64,000 nucleotides of DNA from Dirofilaria immitis. Taxonomy: Eukaryota > Nematoda > Chromadorea > Rhabditida > Onchocercidae. The position numbers were made by a program, and so were the translations under genes. The notes under the pieces are model-generated. The model worked only from the letters and a program-made list of their open reading frames with translations, was not told where the DNA came from and made no database searches. Of the stretch, positions 39,201 to 51,549 are shown piece by piece. Location of the stretch: contig JAKNDB010000068.1 of NCBI GenBank assembly GCA_024305405.1, positions 11,591,501 to 11,655,500 of the forward strand. Reading direction: 5' to 3'. How positions within the stretch are numbered: the stretch's first letter is position 1; each line of letters opens with the position of its first letter.

Positions 39201-42200
39201 TTGCTGACAATTCGCTTTATCATTTTCCAGTTGCAGTAATTCGTCTCAGTAATCTTACGGAACTTATACTTTCCGGAAATCGTATATCTTACATTCCAGC
39301 ACAAATTGCTGAATTAATCAAGTAAGTTAATAGAGAAGCAGATTGCTTTAAACTGTATATTACAGTGTCATACATCATCAATATATTCTTTAAATCTTTA
39401 TATATATTAATTATGATAAGCGTGTGAATACGAAGTAAAGCATGCGATGCAATAAAATAAGTAGGGATACTTACTGCATTTAAGTCAAAGGTTTCTAGTA
39501 ATCGTATTGATTTTAAAAGAATTGATAAGTTAAAAAGAAACTAGCCAGTCTTTCCTCTCCAAACTCTATTTTGTTCATATCCAAATATTAATCTTAAAAT
39601 TTTAATAAATTTAAGGTGGAAGGAAATTAAGTGAAATGTTATTCCACACTTTGTTATATGTTAATTTTCAGTTTGACAATATTAAATGTCAGCAATAATT
39701 GGTTACAAACAATACCGGAGGAGCTTTCACGTTGTGTAATGTTGTCCAAACTAGATTTAAGTTTCAATCGTTTTAATCAGGCAATTATTTTTATGTTTCC
39801 TAAATCACTTCTAATTATAAAAAAGTACCAGTTTGGCTGCAGTTTGAAGGTATCATACTTTTTTCTTTCTAATTCAAAATTTCTCGAATGAGAAAGTTCT
39901 GTAACACTAGTAAAATACAATCAGTTTTTTGAATTGCTATTAAACTTTAACTTCATTTTATAAATTTTGCAATTTTTCAGATTCCAGATGTTCTATTTGC
40001 GCTAAAGCAAATCCTTCATTTAGAAATGGCCGGTAACAATATCGAAGTTTCAGCGTTGCATTCTCTATCATGCATACATGCATCAAAAATTGATTTACGT
40101 CGAAATGGTTTGAGACGGTAAGACGGAAGCGTTACCACCGGCATAGTTTGCAATGGACAAAAGCTTGTTTATCTTCGACTTCTTAAACTTCTAACCAACT
40201 GAATTAGCTTCAGAAATTTTGACTCTCCCAGATTTAGAAATTTTTTAAAAACCTACAGTTGCTCGAACAAAATTCGAATAGATCCAAACAGTAGAATTTT
40301 CAGTGTAACCAATTCACGATTTCGTTATTCATTTTTCTGATTTTTCTCTATTGAAAAACTAAATCAGATGAACTTATTCTTTGACGGTTTACCATGCCAC
40401 AATTGATCAAAGTATTTGAAATATGTTATAGGACAAAAACAAGAAGAGGAAAAATGAATGAAATATAAATTCTTTTATTTCTCGAGCTTATCTTCAACCT
40501 AAAACTTAATTTGAATAAAATAGCCATATTTTCAGTACAATGCGTTTGACTTCATTTATTTGTTGTGCATTGACAGAATTGGATGTTCGTGATAATGAAA
40601 ATTTATTTGAATTGGATTTAAGTAATTTACATACTATACAGGTACTTATATGTTCCAACTATTAACTTTTTGAATTAACGATTAACTATATTTGACAAGG
40701 AATTACAGTACTGAATAAAATAAATATATTTTCATTATAACATTTTGCTAAATACAATCGACGTATACTAATTCAAATGAAAAGATTTATTTTACTTCAT
40801 TTATCATCTAGCATATTATTAATTAATGCATTTATTTACTAATCAAAAATTTCCACCATTTTATTCTTGGTTTTATAAAGGTGTCCTTGTCTCGTCACAT
40901 TTTATTATTTCAGATAATACATTGTGAAAGGCTTCATCTAACAAGCCTTCAAGTGAATGGCACCAATCTCAGATATCTGTATGCTGATAATAATGGTGAA
41001 GTTGTTATTTTGCTAATTTAAAACCTTCACTAATAATAAGAAAGTTCCATTGAGAGTAATGCTTTTAAGATTCCGCCACTTTGTAGCTTTCATTTCAGAG
41101 AATCTGAAGTTTAAAATAACCTGTAAATAAATAAACTTGGGAAATCTAAGGTATTTTTATCGCTTTAGCAAAACAAAAATAAAGTTATGAATTGGAGATT
41201 TTAGAACTAAAAACGCCGATTAAGCTTAGCCATTGCTTTACAAACATGTTTTTCTTCGCAAGTTTCACAACAGTTTTTTATGACATAAATTTTATCATGT
41301 TTTTTTTAGATTACTGCAAAATGCATAAATTAGAATATATAAATACAAATGATGTAAATTGCAGCGTGATAACTTTGATCGTATCAAATTAAAACTTTGT
41401 AATACAGAGAAAGATGAAAGAAAGCAATAGGAATAGAGAAATCTTCACTTTTCAATAAATATGTGATCAAAGTTATCACGCTGCAGTTTACATCATTTGT
41501 ATCTAAATATTCTAATTTACTTATTTTGCAGTAATCTAAATAAAAGACATTGTAATCTAAGATCATATTAGCGTTACAATTATATTTCAGAGTTATCACA
41601 AGCAATAATAATGCCTGTGCCTGTTCATTTAATGGTATTTTCGATCTCATTTAATCATTTTACTTCATTACCTGAATGGTTAACAGATTTACAGTATATT
41701 GAAACAATTTCTGCCCATCATAATCTTATTCTATATTTGCCATGCAGGTTGGTTTGTTATTTCTGGAATTTCTCTAAAGATGTAGAAATGAATGGAGAAG
41801 AAAAAAAAAGGAGAAATGAAAATCGAATTTTCAGAACATCGAATTTATTTGATTACAGAGATACATTCTGGAAAATCTTTAGCTCCTTGAATTCAAAATA
41901 CTTCAATTATTTTTCAGGATTTTCATGAATTTAAGCAGATTAAAAATTTGCATCTACACAACAATAAAATTGAGCGCCTACCAGATGCCATCGAGAATTG
42001 TTCGTTGGAAGTTTTGTCATTGCATAATAATTATATAGATATGTTACCGAATGAATTATTGAAAGTAGCGAATAAGTAGGTTTTTTTCAGTCTATTCAGC
42101 ACGTAAATGTTCATCATGCGTAGGGAAGAATTAGAAATCCATTCTTATTTCATGGATCAGGTACAGTAAGTACTTAGATTCTTCTATAACCGTCTGTCTG

Positions 42201-45200
42201 TCTTATTATTCTTATTTCAGGCTCAAAAATTTGAATATTTCACATAACCGACTTAGAAAACTTCCAACTGCTAACGCAATGCTTGACCTGAATCGCCTTC
42301 AATTTCTTCGAGCAGCCAAAAATTTTTGGACGAAAGCGTAATTAATGTTGTGGTATCATGCCGGCGTTTACGACTTTTGGATCTTTCTTATAATCAGCTC
42401 AAATTTTTTGATGACAGGTTATTTATTGAAATACTCAAATACAAAATTGATTAAGCTTGTAGATTTAAATATTTATACCAGAAATGAAGAGTTTTCCACT
42501 GCACATTACTTAGACATTTTAATGCACTGATATTTCCTCACTTCAAACAAAAAAGAATTGAGCATTTTAATTTTACTTGTAGTTGTAGTATAAAAACTAT
42601 CTGGTAATTTTAAAGTTAATACTAAAGTAAAATGCCTTTAATCGATGCATCGATTAAAGACATCATTCAAGACTTAAAATATCATTGATACATTGTCCTT
42701 TTTGCTCCACTTGCTTGTTATTGATTTGCTTAATTGGATTTTTTTCTTGATCACTCAAAGCTATTATTTCTTCCCAAAATATGTAAAAATTGTTTACTTC
42801 TTGTTTGCAGTTGTTTGAGCCTTTTGACAGCATTGGAAGAAGTGAATTTATCAGCTAATCATCTTACTTCCATTTCAACTTCATTTACACATTTACCTAA
42901 TTTACAAGTTCTGCGAATACATTCAAACGGTATCACAACAATTCCGGATTTTTCACAATCACCACAATTACTTGTATGTTTTCTTTTCATTTGGTAATCA
43001 TTTTACAAATGGTTTATTTCACTTTTGAATCAACGTTTGTATGTTTTCTATTATTCACTTCATAATTATTCAAATAGTATCGCTTCTAAGAAACAAATAT
43101 AGTTATAGTCGATTGATCTTTCTAATAAAGTTGTTGAATTGTTACTCGTAGATCAAACTGCTTGACCTTGCCAATTTGACTCCACATGAAGAAATATTTT
43201 TTTGAATTGTTTCGAAATGTTGATAAAAATTATTGTTAGTGTTTTTAATACTATCCAATTATTGTCATATGTGATAATGATTGGATAATGTTAAAAATAT
43301 TAGCAAAGATTTTTTCCAAAAATTCCTGCGTAGCAATAATTTTTTTGATTTTTTTTTGCAGCTATTAGATATTTCAAACAACGAATTTGGAAATTTGGAT
43401 ATAAATTTATGCACGACAAAAACCTTAAAACACCTTGATCTTACCTGTAATTATATGTTGCAAATTGATAGCGATAATATAAAACCAAAAAGTAAGTAAA
43501 ATAAATAAAATGATGGATGCTCTGATTGGATTACTATTTAGCCATTTTTTCGGTAATACTATTCTTATTGGACGCTCTCAAAAGCTATTAAACATTTAAC
43601 ATTATAGACAAAAATTAATTCAATTTATTTCTTCCTTTCATTTAAAAAAAAAAAAAGAAAAATTTAATACTTCTATTTTTTAACTAAAGTCTACCAAATT
43701 TTAATATAGAAAGATTTTACAACAAAATGTAAATTTCTAGATTTTCTAGATTTTTCCTGAAGTCTTTGTTACTATTGTTATTCTTAGACAAGGCCAAGCA
43801 GTATCGGTAGTGGATGTTGGAAGTGAATGTAATTGTGATACATTTCATGTTGGTTTTAGCGAATCAGCCGGACAACGGAACAAGTGAACGATTTTACATA
43901 TAAAAATTGAAATATCTTAAAATTTAAAAAGAAAAAACTCACTACTCTTTTCAAATTTTATTTTGCAGAAATGAAATTAGACAAAAGAAATAAATAAATT
44001 ATCTTTGATATGAAAATTTGATTCTCATTCTAGTTGCTCTCTTCTTCTGACAACTTTCATTTCGAGTGATAATTCTTTTAAAAAATGATAAGTGTATATT
44101 TGTGCGAAAATGAATTTATTGAAAGTTTGCTTATTGGACAAATATATTCTTACGACAATCCATTATAAATCGCATTTGAAAACTGAATTATGTGCTTTCT
44201 ATTCCTTTGATCTCAGCATTTGATTTTGATTAGAAACTGGTTAAATATTATCAAATCACCATAGATCGCATATCTGAAAACGTTAAGCAAGTCCAGAAAT
44301 TGAATTACCTGATTCAAATGAGAGTCTATGGCTTCAAGAAAAAACTCATCTAAGCTAGATCTGCAACTCTTTGTTTCATTTATGATTCATAGTTTGAAAT
44401 AACATCACTAGTATATTCAATTCTAGATTATTTCTAGATTATGTATTCGACAAATTCGATCAAATTCAAACATGAAGACAATTTTTGGCATTGTCGATGG
44501 TGGAAATAATGATAAGATTGCTGCAATTGTAATCGAAAAACTAAATGATTTCCTTCAGAAGCAGGTAATCATACTAAATGATTTCCTTCAGAAGCAGGTA
44601 ATCATATTACATGAATGAATTAATTCTATCCATCCATCTATTCTAATTTGTGTTTATTAAAAACAAATACCTGAAACTTTATCCTTTTCTAGTTCATCAG
44701 ATTTTATACGAAATGTGAAGAAGATGATGAAGCAATGATTAGAGTAATTCAATTCTTCTCTGAAACTACTTATGATAATGACCATTTCAGATAATTCAGC
44801 TTACGTTTATATTTTATTGCAGACTTTGATTAATGAGCACAGCTTGAAAATGGCTTTAATTTATGCGCATGAACATCTCGGCCAAATTGGTGAACGCCTT
44901 GGTGCCGCAGCAATGCTTATTAAAATTGAACAACGCCGACTGGTTTACGCAGCGATTGGCGGTATTCGAGCAGTACTGTGCCGTTCTGGAAATGCCGTAC
45001 AGTTACCTAATCAAGCGATTACCATAACATCGGAAGATTATATTCAATTACGTGCCGGTAACGCGACGCTTAATCAGGTCTCTGAAAACTTTTAAATTTT
45101 TCATGTTTTACATCGTCTAAATAATAGAAAACTATCAATCAATTAGTATATAAATTAAAAAGTGAAAATACTCGAATTTCAGGACAATCTAATCGACGGT

Positions 45201-47110
45201 ATATGTTTGTCAGCAACTTCGCTTGGATTTTCATTTCTTTATCCTGCTGTTCTTCCAAAATCTTATCAGGTTTTGCCGAAAAAATTGATAAAAAACGCAT
45301 AATAGGACAATGTTTTCAATTCTATGCTTTCCATTTTAGTTCGCATGAAAGCATTAATAAAAGATATAGGTAGCCATCACATATTAATTACATTGACTGT
45401 CATTTATTTACATTTATAATGATATATTTAGTTATTGAAGATCGATTCCACCAAAGGAAGCAATTATTTTTAGGACACGATGGAACTTATGGAAGATGAT
45501 GAGTTTGTTGTAATTGGTTCTCGAGCATTATGGAAATATATTTCTCCACAGAATGCTGTGGATAATATTCGAACGACGTATAATCCACAAATCGCAGCCA
45601 AAAATTGCAAGTTAGAAAAGAATTTTTGCTTCTTGAAAATTGTTTGCAGGAAAAGGAAGTATTATGAGAAAGTTGAATATTTTCTTTGAGTTGATTTTTC
45701 GAACTAAAAGACAAATAGAAATTAAACTCTTCCTTTGAAAAAATTAAATAAATTTGGATGCAAGGATACGATTGTAATAAAAACCAAGATGTGGGATATG
45801 ATTAATGTGTTGTTTTCAAATGTAAAGTCTTTTCAAAATGATTTTTTCTAGAATATTTAAAATAATTTTTTTCTAAACATTATAGGTTGACAAAATAATA
45901 ATTCATTTGTCTCTAAACATTTATTTTTTTTTACTCGTATTTTCTGCATTTTCGCTGCAGGATATAGTGCAAGCACTTGAATATGTCGGCAATGTCAGTA
46001 TTATTGTTGTTCGATTCAAACGAGCTCGAGAGGAATACTGCTATCGGAACGGAAACCGGGAAGAGTCATCTACAATGATCACATCCACATGTACAAGTAA
46101 CCATATACTGATATATTTGTGATCTCTAAATTGCAGTACATGGATTTGTCTCATTTCATGCTCGACAGTGTATGAATAATTTAAATTTCGGAATTACCTG
46201 AATTATGAACTGTAAATTTGACGATAGAATCCATTTTGAAAAGTAAGGTGATACTAAAAGGTACATGCACAAAGTTTAATTGACATGCAGTTGTAGTTGT
46301 ATAATTATGAACAAAATGCATTGTATTGGATACTAAACAAATTAAAAATGACCAGTTTTTTAATCATTTTTTCGTGTATTTGAAATTTGATTTTTAAAAT
46401 TAATTCAGAAAATGGTTTAAATATGTTGCGTAATATTGAAGAACGATTGGAGCAAATCAGTGAAGCAATAAATAAGATCGATGATGATTCGAATAACAAC
46501 TGTTCTCTATCTTGTGGTCTTCAGTTATGGGGCAAAAAGGAAGCTTTGGTACATCGGAACTAATGCCGAATAACATCGACAGGTGTGAATAATAAATCTT
46601 GAGTATCGTGACAGTTGCAATTTTAGAAATCATTTGCAATACTTCTTTCCGAAAAAAAAAAACTCATAATTTAAAAAAATTCCATTTCTTTAGTAAATGA
46701 ATTCTAACCTTGTCCCCAAAAATGATAACAATTAAGGTTTTATTCAAAAATTCACGACCGAAGTTGTATATAATTTTGGAGATTGAATTATATTTTACTA
46801 TTATTTATGGGAAATATCCTTCTCAAAATATATTTCTTTCAGTAGCTGGCCATCTAGTAGTAATAGTATTGTCTCAAAGTACAGCACTTCACGAGGCGTA
46901 TCTCCTTCCAGTGCTCCTCCTGATCCGCATAGTGATCAAACACCAACTCATCAATTTTCTATTCGTAAGAGAATCGATATGTACGATCGTCTTAGTACAG
47001 CAGTGATTACCGATACTAAAGAACGTTTTCAACGTGCCAGATTAATTCTTGGCGAACAACTTCGGTTACGAACTCCAGAAGAAAAAATCATGAAGTTATA
47101 TAACGTATAA
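36263..47110 (+). CDS. PHLPP-like PH-domain, leucine-rich-repeat protein phosphatase
   Basis: Twenty-four exons: 36263-36441, 36760-36892, 37150-37290, 37588-37745, 38035-38172, 39134-39321, 39672-39780, 39981-40117, 40536-40641, 40914-40995, 41591-41751, 41918-42075, 42221-42417, 42811-42973, 43362-43495, 43788-43883, 44438-44564, 44693-44743, 44823-45077, 45183-45269, 45474-45610, 45961-46096, 46409-46582, 46843-47110. At least 1,172 residues; the start codon lies upstream and was not found. Order: RA-like region, PH domain, LRR array, PP2C-like domain, serine-rich tail ending LYNV. Family members dephosphorylate the hydrophobic motif of AKT and PKC. The start of the phosphatase domain, ESAGQRNKLC, matches vertebrate PHLPP closely. 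Four homopolymer breaks are needed (36876-36888, 42318-42327, 45600-45604, 46534-46538). Two introns have GC donors. The last metal-binding Asp of PP2C enzymes appears to be absent. Confidence 0.9.
36442..36759 (+). other. GC-AG intron (intron 1 of the PHLPP-like gene)
   Basis: The donor reads CAG|GCAAGC, the standard GC-AG consensus. The phase (two bases carried over) fits the following exon exactly. Confidence 0.7.
36876..36888 (+). other. Probable single-base frame break in T6 runs (PHLPP-like gene)
   Basis: Two T6 runs (36876-36881, 36883-36888). As written, exon 2 ends in an in-frame TAG. One more T gives an ending LF.FFIG that joins to RPEQ in the required phase. Confidence 0.7.
37150..37745 (+). 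other. PH domain of the PHLPP-like protein
   Basis: Exons 3-4 encode AWCRVRKGRLLQKWTKRRC (first strands), then YSFHFEAIGEMNLWLTRLLQ, with the near-invariant Trp of the C-terminal PH helix. In the family this domain supports membrane or kinase binding. Confidence 0.75.
37403..37433. repeat. Perfect 31-base palindromic hairpin
   Basis: CAGAAAGCTAACAAA is followed after one T by its exact reverse complement, in intron 3 of the PHLPP-like gene. Fifteen uninterrupted base pairs. Confidence 0.9.
39781..39980 (+). other. GC-AG intron (intron 7 of the PHLPP-like gene)
   Basis: The donor reads CAG|GCAATT. Joining FNRFNQ to IPDVLFALKQ across it reproduces a continuous LRR as in vertebrate PHLPP. No GT donor in the region gives the right phase. 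Confidence 0.7.
41305..41541. repeat. Long inverted repeat in a PHLPP-gene intron
   Basis: The arms 41305-41381 and 41463-41541 are about 78 bases each and roughly 90% complementary, around an 80-base loop. Shared core words include GATTACTGCAAAAT, ACAAATGATGTAAA and GCAGCGTGATAACTTTGATC. It lies wholly inside the intron between exons 10 and 11. It may be a fold-back transposon, a MITE or an inverted duplication. Confidence 0.85.
42318..42327 (+). other. Probable single-base frame break in an A5T5 run (PHLPP-like gene)
   Basis: As written, the frame reaches a stop at TTTTGGACGAAAGCGTAA. One extra base restores FLDESVINVVVSCRRLRLL and the next LRR (LLDLSYNQLKFF), which ends at a donor in the right phase. 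Confidence 0.85.
44540..44605 (+). repeat. Perfect 33-base tandem duplication spanning an exon end and its donor
   Basis: Two identical 33-base units (44540-44572, 44573-44605) each contain the last codons of exon 17 (LNDFLQKQ) and a CAG|GTAATC donor. The duplication is in frame, so use of the second donor adds 11 residues to the phosphatase domain without a stop. Confidence 0.9.
45600..45604 (+). other. Probable single-base frame break in an A5 run (PHLPP-like gene)
   Basis: One more A turns the exon end into AAKKLQ with a phase-0 donor, matching AAKKL in vertebrate PHLPP and joining to DIVQALEYVGNV. As written, the junction produces an immediate stop. Confidence 0.8.
46534..46538 (+). other. 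Probable single-base frame break in an A5 run (PHLPP-like gene)
   Basis: As written, the frame stops at 46561-46563. With one more A it continues as KKGSFGTSELMPNNIDR to the donor and into the final exon in phase. Confidence 0.75.
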
Positions 47111-50100
47111 TGAATTGATTCGAAAAAATGAGTGATTTTTTTAATAATTTATCGATTAATCATAAAGATGTGTATAAATTAATATATTGCGCTGTAACAT
47201 TAACGATCATATAGTGTAATTAATTAATTCTGTGATTGCATCGTCATATAAGAAAAACATGATGATGCAACCATAGAGAATCCATGAAAAAAAGCGGACT
47301 TCTTACCTGAAAGGCCTGATATTATAATCTAGAAGGGATATAGAGTTTCGCAGCGTAAATGTGATAAGGCCGCCATAATTAGAGCGTTAATATGGAAGGA
47401 GTAAAGATTTAGTTGGAGCTGGAATCGTTAGGATGAAATAATAATACATGATGCGAGCGAAGAGGAGAATGCATCGCATGTTGCAGAGTGTATGTAAATA
47501 GTAGAGGATTTAAATGAACATGCCATCCCAATGATGCAAGACTACTTTTTCTATTCATTCCACCATTCTGGACTGTTCCATTCTATTCATTTCACTATTT
47601 TCAGTTATCCTTTTACTTTATTTCTCGAAATTATTTCTTTATTTATTTGGTTTTTTTCGGTCTACTTTTATGTTCATTTCATTTCGGATTATCATTCCAT
47701 TTATTTCATTTTTTTTTTTTTTTTTGGGACGGATGGCTTTCTTGTTGAGACAAAATATTATTAAACATATGAAAATATGAAGTTATTCAGAGGCATTATA
47801 ATGGAAGCATAAGTTTTATCATAAATTGATGTTTGGAAAATTTAATTTAACGAAGAAAACTTTTACGCATCATCTCTCTCTTGCCATTTGTCGTTTCTAC
47901 TAGAATTTGATGATAAGGAGAGGGAGAGAAAGGGAAGAGAAACGGATGGGATAAGCTTTCGGCCGCCTTTTTCTTATTGAGATAAGTAGGCAGATCTCTG
48001 AGTGTTCTTTTCTTCTTCATTCTTTCTTGAATATACTTGTTGTGTCTGCTATCATCCTACTTTTTCGAAAAACATCAAGTATTTCTCGGGAAAATATCAA
48101 ATTTATTAAGTCAAATTCTCGAAATACAATATTGTCTTATTTTTTTAAAAGTTTTTATTATAGCAGCGGATTACCACATATAATGGATTCATTTTCTAAA
48201 GCTTGTTGTCGAGAGATGAATTAGGAGAAATAAATGCATCATAAATTAAAGATTAATATTTAGTAAATTTACTTGAAATTACTACAAAGTATTTAACATT
48301 CTAGGAATTATTACCGCTATTATTTATTATGCTATTATGAAGATACCCACATATGCGTATATGTTATGTTATACAAATCGTAAGTACAGTATTAATTGTT
48401 AGATCGCTTATTTATGATTGATCAAAAATAGTTGCTGTTATATTTCAGTTTTTTTTAAAGTTATCGAAACAAATTGCAATTTAAATGTATCACTTTCATT
48501 TTATTTGAATTTTATTGCTTTTAAATAATATTCAAATTTACGAACTATAGAAATTATAGTGAATTGTTTTGTTGATCGTCCGTTAAAGTCCCGAATGTAT
48601 TAATTTGTTCGCATATGACAAGAAATAACCATGACCAATATGAGGAAGAACTTTAAAAATCATCAACTATCTGCGAACATCATAGAATGTATTTTTTTTT
48701 CTTAAAAACTATTAATTCTTCACTTTTCATGTTAAACAATATTATGAAGCATTTCTTCAGTAGCACAAATTGATTCAAAACAACTTATCAAACTGAACGA
48801 TGATTAAAATTTGCTTATTTTTCCAAAGAATTTAAGCAGTGATGAAAAACTTCTTATCCTGAAGAGGTTTCCAGCTCTCTAATCCAGCTATAATTTATGA
48901 AAATGTGCAGTTCACATTCATAATTTAATAAATTTTCGAATTTCTGGAAAATAGAACAGAAAATTTTTTCTTAGATGATTTTATATTGTTTGAGCTTTTT
49001 CCTTTGATGAATTTATGAATTCAACTTTTCAAAATGTGGCATATGACTGAAAGGTTTTTGTGATATAGGTAATTATAGTTTTTCTTTAATCAGTTATTAT
49101 CTTTCGTTTTAATGGTATGTATTGTTATTCTTAATTTCGCTTCATTTATCAATTTCCTTAAATGCAATTTCCATTTAAAACTTATCCGCTGTATCTGCGA
49201 ATTTTAATTTCCATCAAGCTAATCTTTATGTTTAGTTCGTAAATTTGGATCCATATGTTTGAATTGGTGGAAGAACAAAATTTTTCGAAATATTACAGAA
49301 GCAAGTTGGTCTCCTATTCATTAATGATATAATGCAAAATGGAAACAGGTGGTTCTTGAATAAACCTTTGAATGGGACATTTTATGCAATAATATAATTT
49401 TTTCGTTTTTGAATCTTGACTGAAAATTAAATTTTAGATAGATTCATAAAGAATGGATCGAAAATTATTGTGTTTAAATGGTTTTACATAAACAAAAAAC
49501 GGGAAAAGAAGAGAAGAGAAAAGTGAAGAGTTAATATATGCAATATTAAGGCGGTAATTTAAACAAGAACAGTCAAAGAGTTTTATGTTCATTGCTTAAT
49601 TGCATCATCATATCAAGACTACATTGTACGACATGTTAATCCGGATTATTTCAGTTAACCTTAAAAAATGATCAGAAGATATTTTTGAAAGTTTACTTCG
49701 TTGATCGATTTGTACTTTTCTATTTTTTACCCTTTTATTTACAATAATGTGAAAATTTGAAAAGAACTGAAAATGAAATCAAAAACTACTGTAACTAAAG
49801 GCCAGAAAAACACTTAGCGCTTGAAATTTCCATTAATTGAACAAGTTATTTGAAAAATTACCATTTTCTATTGCTGAAAGTTTGTTTTATTTTCTTTTCG
49901 AAATATAATGTTAGGATAAAATAGTTAAGCAATATTTTTCATAACATTAATTATAATGTATTCTTTTTGCATTGAACGACTTATACTTTTTATCCATGAA
50001 ATTATTCCGTTATTTAATTTTCTTTGATTTCAAATTTCTTTTAGTCTTCTAAAATAAGTTTTATAAAAGATTGTGAGGAAACGTTCTTTAGTCTTTCTTC

Positions 50101-51512
50101 TTGGTTCATAATCTTTCTTTGCATAATTTATTTTGAAGTGTAGTAAGTCATGATTGATTATTATATAGAATATAATAAATGGATTATAATGACTGTTAAT
50201 AATGAATTGAACAGAGTACCAAAAAAGGATGGCAAGATTTCTGATTGGCTAAGGAATTCCCCGGTTACTATTTACTTTACTGCTTATACTTATACTATAT
50301 TCATTAAAAGTGAAAAATATTTTATTGCTTCATTTTACGCTTTTTTTAATCTCTACTTTATTTTCTCGTTATCATCTCGAACTCTTTTATTTGATTGCAG
50401 ATATTTTATTGATTTTTATATCTGACTTTGGTTGCTGTTTAAAGAGCTGACACCATTTTAGAACTTCTATTAAGCCATCAAAATTCAATACTGGGAAAAT
50501 CGTAGTTCATGTTACTGAAAAATCACAACAGAAACGTTACAACAAGCAGTCGCTTCTGATAGTCGCTAGAAACATATGCGATGAAAACATAATTTGAGGA
50601 TGATACATAAATCTATCAGAACAGCTGATATATCTATTTTTTAGTATTGATTTTTATGTTCCCAATATTATCTGATAAAGAATGGTGCGGAAAGTACGGA
50701 AATGATATGAAAAGACGACGACGATATGTTATGAATTAATTTAGTAAATTAATAAATTAAAAATAGATTTACTAGAATAGAAAAAGATTTAGTGTATAAT
50801 TAGATAAATTAAAAGTTTTCAAAAGATCAGTTAGAATTTAATTCTTTCTGATTTAAAATTTCATTGCATTGCTAGAAAATTGACTTTTTAATGGATAAAT
50901 ATTAAATAAATTTTATTATTCTAAAGTTTTCATTTTATTGATTGAAGTGTAAAAATTTCAAGGAATTAAGTATGAAAGAAGAAAAAGTTTATTTCTGAAA
51001 GATTTATTGCAAAAATAGGACTTTAAGATGGAAAATTTAAGAAAGCTATTTTTTTAATACGATATTTGAATAATCCCATTAACAAATGTACAAAAATTAG
51101 AGTAGTACATCAAAGTCTGATAATTATAGTAATTATTATCAGGATTATGCAAAGAGCAGAATTTTAGGATTGCTTTTTGTAATACAAAGTATGTCTTTGT
51201 CATCAATTGTTATTTAATCTTGATAATAACTATAATAATCATTATTGATAATGTGTAATTATAATTACAAATGAAAACTTTTTTTTCAATTATAAATATA
51301 AGAATGAAAAAATGTTAACAAAACTGGCTTATTGATATGAAATCGATGAATTATCACAACAACATTATAGCGTAATGTGAAAAGAAATGAAGGTGAAGTA
51401 AGAAAGAGAAATTTTGAGAGAAACAAGGCATAAATAATCACTCATATTAGCACTGAGTTACAAATTTTACATTTTTCAAAATTTTTCATTCTCGTTATCA
51501 GTCTGCTCTCTC

Positions 51513-51549
<37 letters not shown>

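Larger units (their letters stand above)
38035..43495 (+). other. Leucine-rich repeat array of the PHLPP-like protein
   Basis: Exons 5-15 encode a long series of LRR units, e.g. LRSLNIADNSLYHFP, LTELILSGNRISYIP, LTILNVSNNWLQTIPEEL, IKNLHLHNNKIERLP, LEEVNLSANHLTSI and LQVLRIHSNGITTIP. The order and spacing follow vertebrate PHLPP1/2 through the array. One break (A5T5 run at 42318-42327) interrupts it. Confidence 0.9.
43788..46060 (+). other. PP2C-like phosphatase domain
   Basis: Exons 16-22. Visible elements are ESAGQRNKLC, FGIVDGG (metal-site Asp of the first PP2C motif), GERLGAAAMLI, GGIRAVLCRSG, GICLSATSLGFSFLYP, DEFVVIGSRALW (PHLPP-type replacement of the usual ASDGLWD) and VGNVSIIVV where most PP2C enzymes carry a GxxDN metal-binding motif. 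The domain is recognisably PHLPP-like but lacks that last Asp. Confidence 0.8.

Noticed and set aside
47531..47764. F/Y/H-rich 77-codon plus-strand frame
   Set aside because: Low-complexity pyrimidine-rich DNA with no splice or homology support.
50150..50425. 91-codon plus-strand frame between the two signalling genes
   Set aside because: Composition matches surrounding AT-rich DNA; no recognisable motif and no neighbouring exons.
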